Positions 58,598 through 64,000 of a DNA stretch of 64,000 nt are shown here, piece after piece. Source of the DNA: Lunularia cruciata. Taxonomy: Eukaryota > Streptophyta > Marchantiopsida > Lunulariales > Lunulariaceae. Within the stretch, counting starts at the first letter, position 1, and each line of letters opens with the position of its first letter. The DNA lies in NCBI GenBank assembly GCA_948567375.1, contig OX419762.1, forward strand, positions 14,824,001 to 14,888,000. Reading direction: 5' to 3'. The notes beneath the pieces were generated by a model that saw only the letters and a program-made list of their open reading frames with translations, was not told the DNA's origin and ran no database searches. Both the position numbers and the translations under genes were made by a program.

Positions 58598-60533
58598 CTG
58601 CTTTCCGGGTCGCTGTTCATCATGCACAGCTTACAATCATGTCATTTGTAATCGCGATTTCGTGGAACTCACTTCCAGCCTACGGTAGCGAAACTTTCGA
58701 TCTGAACGCGTTCTAGTAGTTGACAGAATCAAGACGGAAGGATTGGCAGTGATGAGAATGTGGTGAGGTATGAACGGTGATAAATAGGCCGCGGGTAAGA
58801 CAAGTACAAGTCGGGGTGTGACTATGAAGTTCAGCGGTTAAATCTATGGATAGGCACTCAAGAAGAAAATTTGAGGCTGAATGTCAAAATCTCCCAAAAG
58901 GGGAGACTCCCAAAAGGGGAGACTTATAACGCGCTATGGAGGGGGATAGGCTCAGTCAGCAATTCTAGGTCAATGCGACCAGAGTTTGCAGAGCAGCTCA
59001 GCCGAACGTACCCAGAATCATACACGCTAGGTCATATCAATACGGAGCACAAGTAGATGTCCGCTGGCTCAAAACGACGACTGTCTGAAAGAAACAAATA
59101 AACAAAGGAGGATGTGTGATCAGGATTGGAAATTGATGGGAACTTCGAGAAATCACATTACAGGGGAACGAAAGTCGATGTTGCTTTAGAAACATTCGCT
59201 TGATCTTTTTTCCTGTCACGCACAGGACCTGATCCCCTTCATGTCCTATTCAGTTTGATTATCATAACCTCCAGCTCACGACGCACTGATTCTGTCTGCA
59301 CAATCCAGGTTGAACAGATTACTCAGGATTACGTGATTTCAGTGATTCATGGGGAAGTCAACGTACCTATCAGTACTATGAGAACTGGCGTCCATTCACT
59401 CTATATAATACACCCTGTCCAGGCCGTGTGCATGTTGGTAGATGTTATTCTCTGTTAGGTATATCGTCGACTCAATGTCTTTGGTGGTCAGCCGATGCTT
59501 CTTTAACTCGTTGGTAAGGCCCCGTAACGGTCTCTCCAAAGACTCGGATAAACCGTTTGTGTGTCCGTCACACGATATTCTTTGGTAAAAGGCGAAAGAA
59601 TAGTTCGCTATGTGCTGGACGCACGGTAATGCAGAGGTAGAAAATTTCGAGTTGCCTTGATTTTAAAAAGAATGAAATGACGTACTTCGTCTATGGGTTT
59701 CATCGCTTGGACATTTTCACCAATCGACTGTTTGTTCTGGGAGAACGTACAAACTGAATACTTCCTTCGATCTAGATTCTGAGAAATACAGTGCATGCTT
59801 TGAGTGGAACTACATGACACGGACGAAGTTCACAGTGAACGACAAAATTTGTTCCTTCAAGAGGTGAAGATAGGATCATCTGCTCGGGTGTAAAACTGGC
59901 TCACATAACAACGTCAAATGACGGTCAATGTAGTGAACACTCTATTACAGAACCAGGACGTTCATCCACTTTGCTATATTACTCGTCAGAACTTGAGGAA
60001 CTCGCCAGGCGTCTACTACACAAGGCTGTCCGTAACTGGAATCCTATTTCGCCCCTTGGTTCTGGAAAAAGTTCCAAGTTTCAACTATGAAGGCTATCCT
60101 GTGTCCGGGAACTTCAGTTGGTTTGGAGGTTGTGTTGAGTATAACGTGCTCTTTTTTGGTAGGAGACTGGAACAGATACCGTAGATAAGAAAATAGACAT
60201 CTCCTTATTATAGCCTTCGCTCTGCACATTGATTCAAGTTCCGTCGTTGGAAGAACAGACAACTTGGATAGCCATGATTCGATAGGAACAAAGAAGCAGA
60301 TGGAATTCCTAGGACTGAAGCCATCTGCGAAGTTGTCCATCCGCATCCCATTCCACACGCACCATCGGGGAGACGCATGCGGACACATCTAATGCTTCCG
60401 GAACGCTCCGGGGATTTTTCAAGTGTTACGCAAACAGACCAACACTCGCAGATCAGAACAGCTTCTAAACCTCTAGAGATAATGGCAGTAGACATACTAT
60501 TTGGTTTACTCTGGGTCTCTATTTGCAGAGAGT

Positions 60534-60729
60534 GGGCTGCGCCAGCCAAGGAAGTAGTGCAAGACCAAGGCGACACCGGCGGAAACGCGACAGCAAGCTG
60601 CCACTTTGGCCCCGCACCCGTGAAAGAAATTAGATTAATATCGTGAGGGTCGATGACCCTCGTATCAGATATTAAACTGATAAGAACAGATACTACACTT
60701 GATCTTAGCCAAAAGGCCGAGAAAGGTAT
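60534..60729 (-). ncRNA. U2: U2 spliceosomal snRNA, copy 7 (type D)
   Basis: 196 nt. The first 68 nt match the consensus, the downstream hairpin GAGGGTCATCGACCCTC is perfect, and the SL IV loop reads GTCTTGCACTAC. It differs from type-D copy 4 mainly in the SL III region. Likely functional. Confidence 0.95.
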
Positions 60730-60754
60730 GGTTCTCAAAAGGGAAACCGGCGGC

Positions 60755-60803
60755 TTATGGCACTTGGATTCAGTAGCAATTGGTGTCAGGGTTATGGGTT
60801 TAT
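60755..60803 (-). promoter_or_regulatory. U2 copy 7 promoter
   Basis: TAAACCCAT at -65 to -73; the TATA-like block is weaker here (GCCATAAG). Confidence 0.6.
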
Positions 60804-61115
60804 GCTCAACGTGTGTCAATGGAGCCAGTTTGATTGGTACGAGTACACTAGAACTGACATTGCGCTGAATGTTGCAAGAGCGGAACACCTGATTGTTTGG
60901 GCCTAAAGGCAAGGGACTTTACCTGCTATGAGCTGGACGATATTCATTCTAATCGTCTTTGCATTGCTGAGAGAGAAGATTGAAATTCCAACCGCCCTCA
61001 CTTGTACTTAGATCGTAGCCAGAGTTGAGTTCGATGAGAATAAACTGATCTGCTCTGATCAAACCGCAAAAGGCGCCATAATTGCTGAACAGTTCCTGGA
61101 ACAAATCTGGACAGT

Positions 61116-62396
61116 ACAGAACATGGTCAAATGGAGACTCCGTGTCCGATAGCTGCTTGAAACATACGAGTTCAAGTTTAGCGATCGTGGAGGATAATTA
61201 AGGCTTCAGGATAAGAGGATGCTCCGTGATGTTGCCCCCTGCGCCGCAAATTTGATATCATGACAGCATGTTTTACACAGTTGGAACCGATTTCCAGATT
61301 TGCTTAGTAGAGCCGAGCTGCTGTCTCTCCACTCATGATTTGCGCAGAGAGCGAGAGTTCGTGTCCTGTGCCCTATTTCCTCAAGGAGTAAGAGCTCCTG
61401 CACTTACGTGCTCAACTTACTTCTCAGGTTCGAAACGGGCAAATGAAGCTCAAGACACAGTCGGCTCTGCTGTGCTCCCATCCATATTTACACATGATTA
61501 AATGCACTGGGAATTCCACTATGTGAGTCTCGACCCATCATTGAAGGGAAGTAACGAAGTAGCGCGACGACGATTGCATCAAGCCCCGAGTACTATATCT
61601 AAAAAATGCTGTACCTCTACAATTCTTCAACATGGCACAGACTGCTGCACAGGGAATCAATTGATATAGATATTTACCGTCCTATGCGGCCAAATCTGGT
61701 GTAAATCAGAGTAATTGATACCTGAAATTCTCCATCTGACCAATGGTCGTGCCATCTAGACGGCTCCTCAGTATCACCTACATTAGTTCAAACACATACT
61801 TCTCGTAGAAGGTCTAAACACCCGACATATGTTGTCATCTGATGGCAACGACCGGCAAATTGCACAATCAATCTTCTGCTATTGGATCCAAGACTATTAA
61901 GTAGACTGTGGTACATGTCTCGGTATTCACACTTAATTTACCTTATGGTGACGGAAAAATTTGGCTTCAGGCGGTGGTGCCGAAAGGACTTTCCAGGATT
62001 GGACTCATTGTTAGCGAAACGATTTTTCTTCAGTTTCTGACGATCCAGAAAGTTCAGCCCGACATCCATCTTTGTGTATGTTGGTGGCGTCCCAGCGAAG
62101 GGACTTTCCAAAGATTGAGATAAACCGCTTCTGTGTCCCGCACACGGTATTCTTTAGTAAAAGGCGAAAGAATAGTTCGCTTTGGGCTGAACACACGGTT
62201 GATGAGTAGGGGAGTCTTTCTGTAAGTATATATACGTCCCGGTAAAGTACGCAGAGACACTTGGTCTATGGTTTTAACGGTCTTCGACGAGGTCACTAAT
62301 TAGGTCTAAGAACCGTGGTAAGGTCATGCCACAGTTCCCTGTTCGTTCACTCCTAGGGTGTAGTCAAGAAAATCACGACGGGGACGAACTTTCATG
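61116..62396. other. D-to-A spacer, partly unique
   Basis: After the shared D flank ends, the sequence has no match elsewhere in the window until a block common to the spacers at about 62104-62190. No convincing gene seen. Short open frames here do not look coding. Confidence 0.45.
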
Positions 62397-63218
62397 AGTG
62401 CTGCAACTGTGATTCCAGACTGCCGTTACCGTCTCTACCAAGTCAGATGTGTTGCAGAATAATACTACAGACCGTTGCAGATTGCTCAAAGATCTGTGAT
62501 AAGAAGAGATGCAACCTACCGATACACATGAAAAGTGGGAGGATCCAAAGCATTCCAGTACAGAGTTTATATTCCCAACAGAATGAAAAAGTACTGCCAC
62601 CACAAATTTCACACCCTGCCCCAGCAAGTTTAGGGGGTTGTACTCACTGCTTACTTGAACAATCCACTGCGAATCAGTGACTCATACTCGAGCGAACGGC
62701 ATTACAGCTCTTGCAATTGGGACCGAGTATGCAACGATCTAACTGCGACCAATTATTCATACTCGAGGAAACCCCATTACAGGTCCGCAATTGGGACAAA
62801 GCCGCAACTATGGAACTACATAGTCCTATACAAACTGGATATGCTTCCGGCTCACTAATTCCAACCTCAAGGGACGGTAAGGGCCATGAACACTTCAGTG
62901 CTCCCAACTCGACATAATCCCCGTCAATATTGGTATTGGCATTGTGCGGGAAAACTTTCTTACGACAAAGATACCTTAATCAGTTCAGCCATCGATGTCA
63001 CGTGTAGCGCTACTTAACTTAGCACGACTCAATACAAACTGATTAACTCGTAAAGCTGTTGAATATCCCTGCCCCAAGCAGAGTTTAGTCTGCAAAATAT
63101 CGGTAGCGAATTAGTGCTTGATTCGTAATTATTCCAGCAGAACTCCGACAGGCATCGCTGTTTAGGAGTATTTTAACATCCTGCTTTGATTAATTGGTCT
63201 CCCCTCGAAGGGGAAGAT

Positions 63219-63414
63219 GGGCTGCGCCGGCCAAGGAAGTAGTGCAATACCTAGGCGACGCTGGCGGGACCGAATCAGCAAGCTGATCCTTTGGCCCCGC
63301 ACCCGTGAGAGAAATTAGATTAATATCGTGAGGGTCGATGACCCTCGTATCAGATATTAAACTGATAAGAACAGATACTACACTTGATCTTAGCCAAAAG
63401 GCCGAGAAAGGTAT
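63219..63414 (-). ncRNA. U2: U2 spliceosomal snRNA, copy 8 (type A)
   Basis: 196 nt. The first 68 nt match the consensus, the hairpin is perfect, and the SL IV loop is of type A (GTATTGCACTAC), nearer to the metazoan AUUGCA form than types B-D. Likely functional. Confidence 0.95.
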
Positions 63415-63438
63415 ACTTCTCGAAACACGGCCGGAGGA

Positions 63439-63487
63439 GTAAGAATCACAGATACACTCCCGATCCTTGTCCGGCTTATGGGTTTAC
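63439..63487 (-). promoter_or_regulatory. U2 copy 8 promoter
   Basis: TAAACCCAT at -64 to -72 with a TATA-like TTCTTAC at about -25 to -32. Confidence 0.62.
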
Positions 63488-63572
63488 GTCCTACGTCAGG
63501 GCAACTCCTTGACACCTCCTTGGCAGGTAACTGTTCATCGACTACTGCTCACAAGATGTCACATGAAGCCAT

Positions 63573-64000
63573 GAAAGCTAAGGCAAAAACTTCTGGGAAT
63601 GCAGGTACGATGAATGTGGCAGAGATGGGAAATCCCAGCCAGAAGATCGCAGTGGCTTCTCTACACGTGAAATCAAATGGAGCGAATCTAAAGTCAAAGA
63701 CGGGAGTCAAAGAATTGGGATTGGGCCCATTATGGGATGAGAGAAAATTGCCATCGGTCGTACAGGTCGTTTAAAATGATGGCCGGACCAGCAGTTCCTC
63801 TTGAGATTGAGATCGCAACCCGACGTTTGTAAGCTCTGATCGTGGCAGAGACTGAGCTCGGGGAAGTAAATAGAGAGAATTCCTACCCCTTTCAAAGCGA
63901 ATTTTCAGGGCGCAAGAAAGTCGACAAACCACTGTAGTAAGAGCCTCTGGAGATTGCCTGCTGGGGCATCCAACAGAGCAGTCTGCCCACTGGCTTGAAA
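63573..64000. other. Right edge, no supported gene
   Basis: A plus-strand frame is open over 63478-63774 (Lys/Ser/Ala-rich C-terminal part), but its first half lies in U2 promoter DNA. A GCAG|GTACG donor-like site at about 63605 is the only hint of an exon. I do not call it a gene. Confidence 0.35.

Larger units (their letters stand above)
56060..61115. repeat. Higher-order U2 repeat, copy 2 (units B-C-D)
   Basis: 5056 bp with U2 copies 5, 6 and 7, homologous to 44587-54239. It lacks the Copia insertions; the paralogous empty site is at about 57494-57520 (GGTCTACGTTCACACCATTT, then GAGTTCCTGTGC). Confidence 0.9.
62397..63572. repeat. Type-A U2 unit, second copy
   Basis: Homologous to about 42680-43750 on both sides of the U2 gene. 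Shared words include GTGATAAGAAGAGATGCA-like and CTTGTCCGGCTTATGGG blocks. It closes the array order A-B-C-D-B-C-D-A. Confidence 0.85.

Noticed and set aside
60208-60912. 234-codon minus-strand frame
   Set aside because: It spans all of U2 copy 7 and its promoter, so it cannot be a conserved protein gene.
63478-63774. 98-codon plus-strand frame at the right edge
   Set aside because: It begins inside the U2 copy 8 promoter and the type-A paralogue at 43670 does not keep it.
1-64000. CRISPR array, bacterial operon or tRNA genes
   Set aside because: The repeats are snRNA units and LTRs with eukaryotic splice sites throughout. No cloverleaf with A and B boxes was recognised by eye.

Overview
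The window is nuclear DNA of a land plant. The evidence is a split isovaleryl-CoA dehydrogenase gene with plant-like exons, U2 snRNA genes that start with the plant form ATACCTTTC, chromodomain-type Ty3/gypsy elements, a Copia element and a FAR1-like MULE transposase relic. A bryophyte, perhaps a moss, is my best guess. It rests on the sharp alternation between gene-rich, moderate-GC DNA and AT-rich gypsy islands, and on a SERAC1-like hydrolase of a kind I associate with bryophytes. It is inference only.

Layout. (1) 1-2750: AT-rich DNA with a decayed MULE transposase on the minus strand. (2) 2750-10040: a possible orphan exon, a possible minus-strand gene starting at 3854, then an intact 16-exon IVD gene (421 codons plus stop) on the plus strand. 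(3) 10300-19753: minus-strand genes convergent with IVD. These are a multi-exon coiled-coil protein (possibly two genes) and a 1372-aa, two-exon protein of unknown function with a C-terminal tandem repeat. (4) 19800-23500: mostly non-coding, with one probable terminal exon and a perfect 16-bp inverted repeat. (5) 23500-42500: an AT-rich island of nested Ty3/gypsy chromoviruses. Plus-strand element I is split inside reverse transcriptase by minus-strand element II. The 3' LTR of II is itself split by a solo LTR with a TATAA target duplication. Element III follows and is also split by a solo LTR. Element IV is an inverted fragment of the III family.

(6) 42680-64000: a tandem array of U2 snRNA genes, all on the minus strand. 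There are eight full-length 196-nt copies and one relic. Each full copy has the same upstream block TA(A/G)ACCCAT at about -64 to -73 and a weak TATA-like block at about -26 to -33, which is the spacing expected of plant Pol II snRNA promoters. The flanks sort the copies into four types in the order A, B, C, D, B, C, D, A, so the array is a higher-order repeat. A Copia element and an inverted solo LTR of the same family inserted 25 bp apart into one B-C spacer. The paralogous B-C spacer keeps the empty site, and removing the insertions restores equal unit lengths. Between the D and B units sits a hydrolase-fold gene whose nucleophile serine is glycine.

The protein-coding genes show no operon-like or pathway relationship. 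The array is the part of the window most worth study, because it preserves gene-family amplification, copy decay, promoter conservation and dated transposon insertions together.
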